In this document: positions 25,018 to 34,376 of the stretch, piece after piece
How the letters are laid out: each line of letters opens with the position of its first letter
How positions within the stretch are numbered: the first letter of the stretch is position 1
Assembly: GCA_040382055.1 (NCBI GenBank)
Contig: JBEIGE010000013.1
Location: 10,999 to 74,998, forward strand
DNA: 64,000 nucleotides
DNA from: JBEIGE01 sp040382055
Lineage (GTDB): Bacteria > Pseudomonadota > Gammaproteobacteria > Burkholderiales > Burkholderiaceae_C
Direction: 5' to 3'
Program-made: the position numbers and the translations under genes
Notes under the pieces: model-generated
Seen by the model: the letters and a program-made list of their open reading frames with translations, nothing else
The model's database searches: none
What the model was told of the DNA's origin: nothing

Positions 25018-25425
25018 TTAACTTTTCTCAACAGGTAAACTGGCTGCTTTCCAGCCACCCAGGCCGCCGCTGATATTGTGGGATTTTTCGTAACCCAATT
25101 TTTTTGCTATGGCGGCTGCCCGGCTTGAGCGTCCACCGCTCTGGCAGACAAAAATCAGCGGAGTTGCCTTGTTTTTAACGAGTTCAGGGAGCTTTTTCTC
25201 AAGCTCACCCAAGGGTGCGTTCTTGGCTCCACCCACGTGACCCGCAGCAAACTCGCTGGCATCACAAACATCAATCACTAAGGCTTTTTCGCGGTTAATC
25301 AGCTGTACAGCGTCATTCGGACTAAGCCCTGAAGTGGCAGAGCCTTTGATCACCGGCCACATCAACAGTCCGCCAGAAGACACAGCGACCATGATCAGCA
25401 TCCAGTTATCGATAATAAATTTCAC
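25018..25425 (-). CDS. Membrane-anchored rhodanese-like protein
   Basis: A 135-residue protein with one N-terminal hydrophobic segment (about 8-26, probably a membrane anchor) and a single rhodanese domain. The catalytic loop CQSGGRS (Cys near 95) is intact, so sulfurtransferase or persulfide-relay activity is possible; the physiological acceptor is unknown. First gene of the leftward rhodanese-grxC-secB-gpsA group and divergent from gpmA. Confidence 0.9.
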   Translation of the reverse strand: MKFIIDNWMLIMVAVSSGGLLMWPVIKGSATSGLSPNDAVQLINREKALVIDVCDASEFAAGHVGGAKNAPLGELEKKLPELVKNKATPLIFVCQSGGRSSRAAAIAKKLGYEKSHNISGGLGGWKAASLPVEKS

Positions 25426-25548
25426 ACGGAGTCCTTGTTTTACGGGTCAAAAAGAGTTGATTTTAGAATGATGGGAAATACTGCGAAGGTTTTATTCAAT
25501 TGGCCTTCAACCCAGTCCCTGAACTGCCTTACTTCTAAACCCGAGATC

Positions 25549-26295
25549 ATGTACCAACTTGTCTTCATCCGCCACGGCGAATCCATCTGGAACAAGGACA
25601 ACCGATTTACCGGCTGGACCGATGTTGACCTCACTCAAACCGGTGTCGAGCAAGCCAAAAATGCTGGCCGCCTGCTCAAAGCAGCCGGCTTTGATTTTGA
25701 TCTTGCTTACACCAGTGTGCTCAAGCGGGCCACCCGCACCCTATGGCATTGTCTGGACGAACTGGATCGAACCTGGCTGCCTGTGGTCAATAGCTGGCGT
25801 CTCAACGAGCGGCATTACGGCGCTCTGCAGGGACTGAACAAGGCCGAAGTGGCCAAGGAATATGGCGATCAGCAAGTACTGGTCTGGCGCAGAAGTTATG
25901 ACACACCGCCACCCAAGTTAACCGCAAGCGACTCGGCTGCCGAGCTTAACGACCCTCGATATGCCAGGCTCAGCGCCTCTGAACGGCCATTGACTGAGTG
26001 CCTGAGGGACACCGTCGAACGCGTGATTCCGTTCTGGAACGAGTCCATAGCGCCTGCCATCAAGGCGGGCAAGCGGATCGTGCTGGTAGCCCACGGCAAT
26101 TCGATACGCGCACTGATCAAGTACTTGGACCAAGTTTCGGACTCGGACATCATGGCCGTCAACATTCCCAACGGCTTCCCGCTCATTTATGAACTCGATG
26201 AGACCCTCAAGCCGGTGCGTCACTACTATCTGGGCAATCAGGCTGATATTGACCTGGCGACACATGCAAGCGCTGGGGTCAAGACGGCCGGATAA
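25549..26295 (+). CDS. gpmA: 2,3-bisphosphoglycerate-dependent phosphoglycerate mutase
   Basis: Glycolytic and gluconeogenic enzyme interconverting 3- and 2-phosphoglycerate via a phosphohistidine. The 248 residues include RHGESIWN (phospho-His near residue 9), RFTGW, ERHYGALQGLNK and the second catalytic His in HGNSIRAL. The ATG at 25549 starts exactly at the conserved MYQLVFIRHG; an in-frame TTG further upstream is not supported. Confidence 0.97.
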   Translation: MYQLVFIRHGESIWNKDNRFTGWTDVDLTQTGVEQAKNAGRLLKAAGFDFDLAYTSVLKRATRTLWHCLDELDRTWLPVVNSWRLNERHYGALQGLNKAEVAKEYGDQQVLVWRRSYDTPPPKLTASDSAAELNDPRYARLSASERPLTECLRDTVERVIPFWNESIAPAIKAGKRIVLVAHGNSIRALIKYLDQVSDSDIMAVNIPNGFPLIYELDETLKPVRHYYLGNQADIDLATHASAGVKTAG

Positions 26296-26366
26296 CCCGA
26301 TATAGGGAACCCCGACTGTGATTTCTGCTCCAAACGTGTATATTGACCAATTAACGAAAAATTTGT

Positions 26367-27803
26367 ATGCGCCAGAAATTTAAAATTGCAGGCTGGATCT
26401 CACTGGGTGTTGTAGCCGGTGCGCTCACCACAGTTTCACTGCAAACTGTTGCCAGAGGAACATTGGCGCCCTTGCCGCTTGAGGAGTTGCAGCAACTTGC
26501 GGCTGTATTCGGCATGGTCAAGACAGATTATGTGGAGCCCGTCGATGAAAAAAAACTGATCACGGATGCCATTTCCGGCATGGTGGCCAGCCTGGATCCG
26601 CATTCTCAATATTTTGACAAGAAGTCATTCAAGGAGTTTCGTGAAGGAACCACCGGACGATTTGTTGGCGTTGGCATTGAAATAACCCAGGAGGATGGGC
26701 TGGTCAAGGTTGTCTCCCCGATTGAGGGATCACCCGCTTTTCGGGCTGGCCTGAAAACCAATGACCTGATCACCAAAATTGACGATACCGCTGTGAAAGG
26801 TCTGACCTTGAACGAGGCTGTCAAGCGCATGCGGGGCGAACCCAACACGAAGGTCCTTCTGACAATTTTCCGAAAAGAGGAAAACCGGTCTTTTCCTGTC
26901 AGTATTACCCGCGAAGAAATAAAGACGCAGTCAGTGAAGGGCAAGTTAATTGAACCCGGCTATGCATGGATCAGGCTGAGTCAGTTCCAGGAACGTACGG
27001 TTGAGGATTTTGTACGCAAGGTTGAGGAGATCTACAAGCTTGATCAAAATCTCAAGGGACTTGTGCTGGACCTGCGAAATGACCCGGGTGGCCTGCTGGA
27101 CGCAGCCGTAGCCGTTTCTGCAGCATTTCTGCCTGAAAACGTGACCGTGGTTTCCACAAACGGACAGTTGGCCGAAAGCAAGTTCACCTACAAAGCTTCC
27201 CCCGAGTTTTATCTGCGCAGGGGCAGTTCTGACCCGCTGCGCCGTCTGCCCACTGCGCTGAAAACTGTACCTTTGGTGGTACTGGTTAATGAGGGATCTG
27301 CGTCAGCCAGTGAAATTGTGGCTGGTGCCCTGCAAGACTATCAACGCGCGACCATCATGGGCAACCAGACTTTCGGCAAGGGTTCCGTTCAGACTGTTCG
27401 CCCGCTGGGCCCAGACACCGGCCTGAAAATTACAACAGCGCGCTACTACACACCCAAGGGTAAATCCATACAAGCCAAAGGCATCGTTCCGGATGTGATG
27501 GTTGATGAAACCGCTGAAGGCAATTTGTTTGCTGCTCTGCGAACACGTGAGGCTGATCTTGAAAAACATCTGAGTAGTGGTCAGGCTGCTGAAAAGAAAG
27601 ATCCAGCGCGTGAAAAGGCCCGTGAGGAAGCGATAAAAAAGCTGGAAGATGAATCCAAAAAGTCTCCTCAGGATCGCAGATTGCCTGAGTTTGGTTCCGA
27701 CAAGGATTTTCAACTTGCCCAGGCACTCAATCGCCTCAAAGGTCAGCCAGTCATGGTCAGCAAAACCATGACCGAGCGCAAGGATGAGCCCAAGGAAAAT
27801 TAG
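26367..27803 (+). CDS. ctpA: C-terminal processing peptidase, S41 family
   Basis: Periplasmic serine protease of the CtpA/Prc type, 478 residues. An N-terminal hydrophobic signal or anchor (about 7-30) precedes a PDZ domain (about 85-170) and the S41 catalytic core, with Ser in NEGSASASEI (about 310) and Lys in FGKGSVQT (about 337). A charged Lys/Glu-rich tail follows residue 410. It probably trims envelope proteins or regulates murein hydrolases; the substrate is not predictable. The MoeB-like gene starts two bases after its stop. Confidence 0.94.
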   Translation: MRQKFKIAGWISLGVVAGALTTVSLQTVARGTLAPLPLEELQQLAAVFGMVKTDYVEPVDEKKLITDAISGMVASLDPHSQYFDKKSFKEFREGTTGRFVGVGIEITQEDGLVKVVSPIEGSPAFRAGLKTNDLITKIDDTAVKGLTLNEAVKRMRGEPNTKVLLTIFRKEENRSFPVSITREEIKTQSVKGKLIEPGYAWIRLSQFQERTVEDFVRKVEEIYKLDQNLKGLVLDLRNDPGGLLDAAVAVSAAFLPENVTVVSTNGQLAESKFTYKASPEFYLRRGSSDPLRRLPTALKTVPLVVLVNEGSASASEIVAGALQDYQRATIMGNQTFGKGSVQTVRPLGPDTGLKITTARYYTPKGKSIQAKGIVPDVMVDETAEGNLFAALRTREADLEKHLSSGQAAEKKDPAREKAREEAIKKLEDESKKSPQDRRLPEFGSDKDFQLAQALNRLKGQPVMVSKTMTERKDEPKEN

Positions 27804-27805
27804 GC

Positions 27806-28555
27806 TTGACCGATGATCAATTGCTACGCTATTCCCGACACATCCTGCTTGATGACATCGGGATTGAAGGCCAGCAGCGCATCCTAGACAGTCACGCCCT
27901 GATCATCGGTGCGGGCGGTTTGGGATCGCCTGCTGCGCTCTATTTAGGTTCCGCGGGTGTGGGGCTCATTACCGTCGTTGACGATGATTTGGTCGACATG
28001 ACCAACCTGCAAAGGCAAATCGCTCACACAACCGCCCGAGTTGGCCAGCCAAAGAGCAACTCTGTGCGGCAGGCGATCTCCGACATCAACCCTTTGGTTC
28101 GGGTCTCGCCAGTGTTGGCACGTGCAGATGCGGCTCTTCTTGACAGCCTGGTCCGGCAAGCTGATGTTGTGCTGGACTGCAGCGACAACTTTGCAACGCG
28201 CCATGCCATTAATCTTGCCTGCGTCAAGTTTCATAAACCACTGGTTTCTGGAGCAGCCATACGCTTTGATGCCCAGATCAGCGTATACGATTCCCGCTCA
28301 CAAGACTCTCCATGCTATGCATGCGTATTCCCGCCAGACAGTAGTTTTGAGGAAGCACGCTGTGCCACGATGGGGGTATTTGCGCCGCTGGTGGGGATCA
28401 TAGGTTCCATGCAGGCTTCAGAGGCGCTCAAACTGATGGCGCTCGGATCATCTTCCCTGACTGGACGCCTGATGATGCTCGATGGTCGCCGAATGGCCTG
28501 GAATGAAGTGAGGCTGCCTCGCCATGTCGATTGCCTTGTTTGCTCACACCAATAA
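27806..28555 (+). CDS. HesA/MoeB/ThiF family adenylyltransferase
   Basis: E1-like enzyme that adenylates the C-terminal glycine of a sulfur-carrier protein (MoaD- or ThiS-like) for molybdopterin or thiamine synthesis. The 249 residues begin MTDDQLLRYSRHILLDDIG, have the ATP-binding GAGGLGSPAALYL (about 35-47) and two zinc cysteine pairs, CYAC and CLVC. It begins with TTG at 27806, preceded by AAGGA. No carrier gene is adjacent, so MoeB and ThiF roles cannot be separated. Confidence 0.92.
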   Translation: MTDDQLLRYSRHILLDDIGIEGQQRILDSHALIIGAGGLGSPAALYLGSAGVGLITVVDDDLVDMTNLQRQIAHTTARVGQPKSNSVRQAISDINPLVRVSPVLARADAALLDSLVRQADVVLDCSDNFATRHAINLACVKFHKPLVSGAAIRFDAQISVYDSRSQDSPCYACVFPPDSSFEEARCATMGVFAPLVGIIGSMQASEALKLMALGSSSLTGRLMMLDGRRMAWNEVRLPRHVDCLVCSHQ

Positions 28556-28685
28556 ACTGTCGGGCTGCTTGCTGGCAGTCTCAATTCGCTGGTAACCAGA
28601 AATGACCGCGCATTGACGGGTATTTGTCGCGATTTGCCTGTAGTGACACCTGTTAAACTTTGTCTACCTATCGATAGTCGCCGCA

Positions 28686-29465
28686 GTGTCCACACCCCTT
28701 TCATCAATGATAGATCCCCGTGATTTGCGTCTGGATGATGCTTTGGCTTTGCTTGGCCACGCTCAGACCCTGTTGGTTCCGCCTACAAACGCGGCACCCA
28801 CCGGCTATCTTCAAAGCGTTATCGACGGGTTGTGTGAGCTTTCTCTCAAAGACCCTCTCACAGGTCTTTCCAACCGGCGTCATTTAAACGCGGTTCTTGA
28901 GCGCGAGATCGAAGTGGTTGCGCGCTCAGGCAACTCTTGTCTACTCTTGATGTTAGACATTGATCACTTCAAGAAAGTCAATGACTCCTACGGACATGTG
29001 GCCGGGGATCAAGTACTTCAAGCCGTGGCCCGTTGTGTAACCGGCTGCATCCGCCCCCAGGACACCCTGGCACGCTTTGGGGGTGAAGAGTTTGCCATTG
29101 TGATGCCTGATTGTCAGTTCAGTTACGCTGAGGCTGTGGCAGAGCGTATTCGCCTGTCTGTCGCTTCCCTTTTGATTCCCCTATCCCCCTTGCAACAGAT
29201 TCAGGTGACCATCAGCATCGGTGGCGCATTTGCCCCCGTCTGGGTGCGCTCGACATCGGACCTCTGGATCGAGCGCGCAGACGCCAAACTCTATTTGGCC
29301 AAGTCCAGTGGGCGCAACCAGGTACGCATCGACCAACCGCACGTCATTTACGTGAGCGCAGAGGAAAAGAGCCTTCTGTTTGGTTCCCTCAACATGGATG
29401 AATCCGCATGGATAGAGAGTTCTCCAGACGATTCATCCAATTCGATGCCCAGAACCAGTCAATGA
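28686..29465 (+). CDS. GGDEF-domain diguanylate cyclase
   Basis: Predicted cyclic-di-GMP synthase of 259 residues. A short N-terminal region without a recognisable sensor precedes a GGDEF domain (about 55-220) with DPLTGLSNRRHL, DIDHFKKVND and the active-site GGEEF near 134. RPQD lies five residues before it, fitting the RxxD product-inhibition site, so the enzyme looks active. The start is GTG at 28686, or possibly ATG at 28707; neither has a clear ribosome-binding site. Its stop overlaps the start of the MinD-like gene. Confidence 0.9.
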   Translation: MSTPLSSMIDPRDLRLDDALALLGHAQTLLVPPTNAAPTGYLQSVIDGLCELSLKDPLTGLSNRRHLNAVLEREIEVVARSGNSCLLLMLDIDHFKKVNDSYGHVAGDQVLQAVARCVTGCIRPQDTLARFGGEEFAIVMPDCQFSYAEAVAERIRLSVASLLIPLSPLQQIQVTISIGGAFAPVWVRSTSDLWIERADAKLYLAKSSGRNQVRIDQPHVIYVSAEEKSLLFGSLNMDESAWIESSPDDSSNSMPRTSQ

Positions 29466-30298
29466 CCGACGTGCCGAATCCTTCCCACAATCCCTCAGCT
29501 ACGGCTCCAACCTCCCTCAAGTCCATCGCCAAGATACTGGCTGTGACCAGCGGGAAAGGTGGTGTGGGAAAAACTTTTGTCTCTGCCAACCTGGCCGCCG
29601 CTTTAGCCAAACGGGGGCATCGCGTTCTGGTGCTCGATGCTGATCTGGGACTTGCCAATCTGGATGTTGTACTTAACCTGTACCCCAAATTGACTCTGCA
29701 CGACGTATTCATGGGCAAGGCAACGCTGCAAGAAGCCATCGTCAAAGCTCCTGGCGGCTTTTCAGTCCTCCTGGCAGGTTCAGGCATGGTCGAGTATTCT
29801 CGACTCACACCTGAAGTCCGGGACGAATTCCTTCGCATCATGAAGAGTCTGGTTACCATGTATGACCTGATCCTTCTTGACACAGGTGCAGGTATATCTG
29901 ATGTGGTTCTCTTCGCGGTATCCCTGGCGTCTGAGGTGCTGCTGGTCGCCACCCCCGAGCCCACTTCCCTAACAGACGCTTATGCCACCATCAAGGTATT
30001 GGTAGGCCAGCAAAAGCGGCAAAACATACGCATGATCATCAATCAGACGGCACGACTGGGTGACGGCCGAGCCATTACGGTGCAGTTGCAGCAGGTGCTT
30101 GACCGCTTTGTAACTCCGGAGCCAGGGAAACCGATTCGACTGATTCACCTAGGAGACATACCAGCGGATCCCGCTGTACGTCAAGCGATTATGCGCCGAC
30201 AGTTGCTCATGCAAAGTTATCCCAGTTGCCCTGCTGGCCTAGCCGTCGGCCAGCTTGCCGTCAAGCTGGAGGAAACCGTCATTTCCCGGGTTTTCTAA
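29462..30298 (+). CDS. MinD/ParA-family ATPase, FlhG/FleN-like
   Basis: A 278-residue P-loop ATPase with deviant Walker A SGKGGVGKT (about 33), Walker A' DADLGLANLDV and Walker B ILLDTGAGIS. It lacks the MinD membrane helix that I would expect at the C-terminus, and the overall pattern is closer to FlhG/FleN, which set flagellar number or position. The ATG at 29462 overlaps the GGDEF stop by four bases (ATGA); an earlier in-frame ATG at 29408 is less likely. No flagellar gene is nearby. Chromosome or chemoreceptor positioning are alternatives. Confidence 0.85.
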   Translation: MTDVPNPSHNPSATAPTSLKSIAKILAVTSGKGGVGKTFVSANLAAALAKRGHRVLVLDADLGLANLDVVLNLYPKLTLHDVFMGKATLQEAIVKAPGGFSVLLAGSGMVEYSRLTPEVRDEFLRIMKSLVTMYDLILLDTGAGISDVVLFAVSLASEVLLVATPEPTSLTDAYATIKVLVGQQKRQNIRMIINQTARLGDGRAITVQLQQVLDRFVTPEPGKPIRLIHLGDIPADPAVRQAIMRRQLLMQSYPSCPAGLAVGQLAVKLEETVISRVF

Positions 30299-30302
30299 AC
30301 CT

Positions 30303-31151
30303 TCACAAGCCAGCCGTCACAATCCAACCCTCAAGTGGATCTATGCTTGGCGGCAAACCGTATCCTGGAAAACCGCGCTGACTGGCCCAGGCTGCCTGCG
30401 TAAGACACAGGACTGCATCCAGTGAGTCTGCTGTCGGATCATCAATCAGCTGATCGCGTTGTGCATGGGTCAGTTTCAGTCGCAAGCCGAGTCGGGTTTG
30501 CCCATGCTCCAACGCCGTAATCAAATCTTTGCGGGCAATCAGTCTCTCGGGGGACTGTTTGGCCTTGTCATCGCTTTTATAGCTTCGGTTGCCTAGCAGC
30601 TCCCGGGCCAAAAGACCGGGATAAGCTTCCAAGGCAAACCGGCCACCGGAAAACATATCTTGCGCGTTGAAATCCGGGTTCGGCCATAAGCCAGGAATGA
30701 CAACCCCGGCGTCGATGAGCGGCGGAACACCTGCATGGAGCATGTAGGCGACAGGTGGATTCACCCACTTCATGGAAGGGCTTGAGCCGGACAGGAGATC
30801 CGTTTTACGGTGGGCAAATTTGCCTCCGACGGGCCTGGCTGCACAAAAGGCCGCGAACGCATTGCGGATCTCTTGCCGGCTCATACGCGCGTAATGGCGA
30901 ATACAGTCTTCCCACTTCAAAGGCCAATTCAAGTGCTCGACCAGTTCTCTGGGGAGTCCGAACGGAAAGTCAAAAGCACCCAGCCAGTTTTCGCTGCGCT
31001 TGAGCCACAGCGCGTAGTCCTGAAGCGACTCAATACGCTCAAGATTAGTTAGCACTAAACGCTCACCTTGCAATGCGCCAAATGCCAAAACAATAGGTTT
31101 TTTACGGGAGGGAAGACTGGAGAAGTCACATCCCAGCAGTCTGGAATTCAC
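30303..31151 (-). CDS. DUF429 domain protein
   Basis: A 282-residue protein starting MNSRLLGCDFSSLPSRKKP. The early GCDFSS, a later AFDFPFGLPREL and the acidic SLDAVLCLTQAAW near the C-terminus are the spaced acidic motifs of DUF429, which is predicted to have an RNase H-like fold. Nuclease activity is inferred from fold only. Last gene of the leftward aspS-to-BLUF run, 33 bases after BLUF, and nearly touching the convergent MinD-like gene. Confidence 0.8.
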   Translation of the reverse strand: MNSRLLGCDFSSLPSRKKPIVLAFGALQGERLVLTNLERIESLQDYALWLKRSENWLGAFDFPFGLPRELVEHLNWPLKWEDCIRHYARMSRQEIRNAFAAFCAARPVGGKFAHRKTDLLSGSSPSMKWVNPPVAYMLHAGVPPLIDAGVVIPGLWPNPDFNAQDMFSGGRFALEAYPGLLARELLGNRSYKSDDKAKQSPERLIARKDLITALEHGQTRLGLRLKLTHAQRDQLIDDPTADSLDAVLCLTQAAWASQRGFPGYGLPPSIDPLEGWIVTAGL

Positions 31152-31184
31152 GGCAAGGGCAAATCAGCGGCAGAGCTTGCGGGT

Positions 31185-31607
31185 TCAGGCCCGTCCGATG
31201 ATGGAAGCTGTGGCCATGAGTTCCTCGAGGAGGGCCATGGAAACCTTGCCAGAGACAGAGTATGGGTCGAGTTCAGGCATTGCAGAATATTTCATCAGGA
31301 TGGAGGCGTTGATCTTCGACAGATTGACCTGTCCCATCGTCCATCCTCCGAAACGGCGCTCAGAGATTTCCTCGTAATGCAGCAGCGCAATATCCTTGTG
31401 CCTAGTGTCTCGCTGAATATGGCCGTACAACTCGTTCACAGGCATACGACCGCCTTCAATAGCCTGCAGAAAAAGGCCGCCACCGTAACAAAGGATGCCT
31501 GTAATGCCACAGCTTGGATTGGAGTGTCGTGATTTGAAGAGGATGTTCTCAATCGCCTCCGGGCTTGGATCAACAGCACGGCTTGCATAAAGAAGACGAA
31601 CCAGCAT
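31185..31607 (-). CDS. BLUF-domain blue-light photoreceptor
   Basis: Single-domain FAD-binding blue-light sensor of 140 residues. The residues that define the BLUF photocycle are visible: Tyr7, Asn30, Gln48, Trp89 and Met91 (matching AppA Tyr21, Asn45, Gln63, Trp104 and Met106 by alignment from memory). About 45 residues after the domain form a helical tail likely to relay the signal. There is no attached output domain, so it must act on a partner protein. It begins one base after the folE stop, indicating co-translation with GTP cyclohydrolase I. Confidence 0.92.
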   Translation of the reverse strand: MLVRLLYASRAVDPSPEAIENILFKSRHSNPSCGITGILCYGGGLFLQAIEGGRMPVNELYGHIQRDTRHKDIALLHYEEISERRFGGWTMGQVNLSKINASILMKYSAMPELDPYSVSGKVSMALLEELMATASIIGRA

Positions 31608-31608
31608 G

Positions 31609-32334
31609 TCAGGCGCTCCTTGGAATCAGTGACAAAAATTCACGACGCAAGTTGGGATCTTTTAAAAACACACCGCGCATGACCGAGTTGATCATCTTGC
31701 TGTTCATATCCTTGACGCCACGCCAGGCCATGCAATAGTGACTGGCCTCCATCACAATAGCGAGACCGTCAGGTTGTGTTTTTTCCTGAATCAGGTCTGC
31801 CAACTGCACGACTGCCTCTTCCTGAATCTGTGGTCGCCCCATGATCCATTCAGCAAGCCGGGCATATTTGGACAAGCCGATCACATTGGTGTGCTCGTTG
31901 GGTAAAACACCGATCCATATTTTCCCGATCACCGGACAAAAGTGGTGTGAGCAAGCGCTGCGAACCGTCAAAGGTCCCACGATCATCAGTTCGTTCAGAT
32001 GCTCAGCGTTAGGGAATTCGGTGATTGCAGGGGCATGCACATAACGGCCCCGGAATACTTCATTGATGTACATCTTGGCAACCCGTCTAGCCGTGTCGCC
32101 GGTATTGTGGTCGCTTTCGGTATCGATCACCAAGCTTTCAAGAACGCTCTGCATCTTGATTTCTACTTCATCGAGCAGTTTTTCGAGCTCACCGTGTTCA
32201 ATGAAGTCCGCAATATTGTCATTTGCGTTGAAACGCTTGCGTGCTGACTCAAGACGCTCGCGGATCTTGACGGAAACTGGTGTTCCCTCGTCTGAATCAG
32301 TTGGTTTCATGGCAGCATGACGTTTCATTAACAT
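31609..32334 (-). CDS. folE: GTP cyclohydrolase I
   Basis: Converts GTP to 7,8-dihydroneopterin triphosphate, the entry to tetrahydrofolate. The 241 residues show the zinc-binding CSHHFCPVIG, VIGLSKYARL and the catalytic HYCMAWRGV segments. Methionines at 32334, 32328 and 32310 are all possible starts; the last would remove eight residues. NudB, which acts on the product, is encoded upstream in the same gene run, and the BLUF sensor follows after one base. Confidence 0.94.
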   Translation of the reverse strand: MLMKRHAAMKPTDSDEGTPVSVKIRERLESARKRFNANDNIADFIEHGELEKLLDEVEIKMQSVLESLVIDTESDHNTGDTARRVAKMYINEVFRGRYVHAPAITEFPNAEHLNELMIVGPLTVRSACSHHFCPVIGKIWIGVLPNEHTNVIGLSKYARLAEWIMGRPQIQEEAVVQLADLIQEKTQPDGLAIVMEASHYCMAWRGVKDMNSKMINSVMRGVFLKDPNLRREFLSLIPRSA

Positions 32335-32411
32335 GAAGAATCTTACCAGCGAATCAAGAATAAGGTTATCGAATATCAGGCCTGTCTAAATGCCAAACAT
32401 ATGCGTTGTGG

Positions 32412-33638
32412 TCAGTAGCGTTTACCGGCCAACAAGATTGCTGTCCGCATGATTGCGTAAGCCAGCCGGTTCATGAGCCTTTGCGTCCAAGGCCGTTTGG
32501 CATGGTCCCTGGGGTCCACCCGGCGACCTTCTTGTGCAATGGCTTGCCGTAAGCTCTGGCGCAACTCGCACGCAAACGCATCATCTTCAACCACCAGATT
32601 AGCTTCTCGGGCAAGCAGCAGGCTCAAGGGGTCCAGATTGGAAGACCCCACAGTGGACCAGTGACCATCAATCACGGCGACCTTGGCATGCAGGAAACTT
32701 GCGGCATATTCATGAATCTCGACACCCGCCTCCAGTAATTCGCCGTACACCAGACGGGCGGCGTGGTACTGCATGAAGTACTCATAACGCCCCTGCAACA
32801 GCAATTGCACCCGAACCCCGCGCTTGGCGGCATGAATCAGTCCTAAACGTAGCTTGCGACCGGGAAGGAAATAAGCATTAGCGATGATGATCTCCACTCT
32901 CGCATGACCAACAGCCCGTCTGTAGGCCTTTTCAATACGGTTGCGATTGCGCAAATTGTCGCGAAGCAATAGCGCTGCGCTGGCTCCACCTACAAGCTCA
33001 ACGCGCTGATAGGTGTTCGGATGCGGTTCGTGCCGGGACAGGGCAATCGCGGCCTGCAGATTCTTCCAAGCTTGCACGACGTGAATCCTTCGTGTGTCGT
33101 CCACAGCCTGCAAGCGAAGCCAGAATTGTGTCATTGTCCCATGGACCTCTTGAACCAGAGGCCCTGAGACCATCACCGCAAAGTCGAAGCGCGGAGCAGA
33201 CAGCGGGCCATGATTGGGGTCAATCCAGTCGTCTACGACGTTGATGCCGCCACAAAAGGCTACTTCTCCATCCACTACACACAGTTTGCGATGCAGGCGC
33301 CGCCATCTTCTGGGGATCAGCAGTCCGAGCCGGCCCAGTGGCAAAAAGATATGCCAGTACACGCCTGCCTCTGTCAATCGGAGCTTCCAGCTTGCAGGCA
33401 AGTCGGGTGTTCCTACACCGTCCAACACCACATAGACTGAAATGCCTCGGCGGGCTGCACCGACTAGAGCCTCGATCATCTGCGCTCCGACCGCGTCATC
33501 ATTGAAAATATAGGACTCAAATCGGATCTCATGTGCAGCGCCGTTGATGGCATTTAGAAGCTCAGGAAACAGGCCTTTCCCCCCCTGTAATAACTTGACA
33601 CGATGACCCGGTTGCATTGCGGCTCCAGCCAGGATCAT
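32412..33638 (-). CDS. clsB: Cardiolipin synthase, ClsB type
   Basis: Phospholipase D-superfamily enzyme making cardiolipin at the inner membrane. The 408 residues contain two HKD motifs: HRKLCVVD (about 120) and HAKVAVID (about 319), each followed by the GG/SSN segment. There are no N-terminal membrane helices, as in ClsB rather than ClsA. The ATG at 33638 overlaps the stop of the EEP gene by four bases; a longer frame to 33857 would run deep inside that gene. Confidence 0.93.
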   Translation of the reverse strand: MILAGAAMQPGHRVKLLQGGKGLFPELLNAINGAAHEIRFESYIFNDDAVGAQMIEALVGAARRGISVYVVLDGVGTPDLPASWKLRLTEAGVYWHIFLPLGRLGLLIPRRWRRLHRKLCVVDGEVAFCGGINVVDDWIDPNHGPLSAPRFDFAVMVSGPLVQEVHGTMTQFWLRLQAVDDTRRIHVVQAWKNLQAAIALSRHEPHPNTYQRVELVGGASAALLLRDNLRNRNRIEKAYRRAVGHARVEIIIANAYFLPGRKLRLGLIHAAKRGVRVQLLLQGRYEYFMQYHAARLVYGELLEAGVEIHEYAASFLHAKVAVIDGHWSTVGSSNLDPLSLLLAREANLVVEDDAFACELRQSLRQAIAQEGRRVDPRDHAKRPWTQRLMNRLAYAIMRTAILLAGKRY

Positions 33639-34372
33639 GATGCGGGAAGACTGAATTCTGCAATCATGGGCAGGTGATCGGACATACGCCACCAGATGCG
33701 TCCGCGAGGGACATGAATACTCAAGGGTTTGAGGCCGCGGGCATAGATATAGTCCAGTTGCACCAAGGGAAGTCGGGCCGGAAAGGTGGGGTGCTGAAAA
33801 GGCTGGCAGGCCTCCAGTTTCATGTCGGTCAAAACCCGGTTGAGCGCAAGACCCCAATCGTTGAAATCTCCCGCCACGATCAATGGCGCATTAAACGGGA
33901 TTTCTCGCACCACAAAGCGTTGTAATTGGAGTACCTGACGCATGCGGCTGGAGCGAAACAGACCTAAGTGCAACACGACCACATGCACACTGACGCCATG
34001 CACCATCACCTCGCCATGTAACAAGCCCCGTTGCTCGAATCGGTGATCAGACATATCCTCATGCTGATGGCTCACCACTGGCCAACGCGACAACAAGGCA
34101 TTGCCATGCTCGCCATGCCGGGTCACGGCATTGGTACGGTAAATCGCTTCATATCCTTCTGGGGCCAAAAAATCAGCTTGTGCAAGCTCTGGCCAACGGT
34201 TAAAAAAAAGTGCTTCTCGCCGATGCACTTTACGTACCTCCTGCAAACACACAATATCCGCGTCCATCTGCTCAACAGCATGCCCCAGGTTGTGAATCTC
34301 AAGGCGACGGCGCATGCCGATTCCCTGAACACCCTTGTGGATGTTGTAAGTGGCCACGCGGATGACATGCAT
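33635..34372 (-). CDS. Endonuclease/exonuclease/phosphatase family protein (YbhP-like)
   Basis: A 245-residue metal-dependent hydrolase of the EEP fold. TYNIHKGVQG, the metal-binding Glu in CLQEV, GDFNDW and SDHLPM are the expected catalytic motifs. In Escherichia coli the relative ybhP also precedes clsB, so a role linked to cardiolipin or another phosphodiester is plausible but unproven. The ATG at 34372 lies four bases after the nudB stop and its own stop overlaps clsB. Confidence 0.87.
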   Translation of the reverse strand: MHVIRVATYNIHKGVQGIGMRRRLEIHNLGHAVEQMDADIVCLQEVRKVHRREALFFNRWPELAQADFLAPEGYEAIYRTNAVTRHGEHGNALLSRWPVVSHQHEDMSDHRFEQRGLLHGEVMVHGVSVHVVVLHLGLFRSSRMRQVLQLQRFVVREIPFNAPLIVAGDFNDWGLALNRVLTDMKLEACQPFQHPTFPARLPLVQLDYIYARGLKPLSIHVPRGRIWWRMSDHLPMIAEFSLPAS

Positions 34373-34376
34373 AAGG

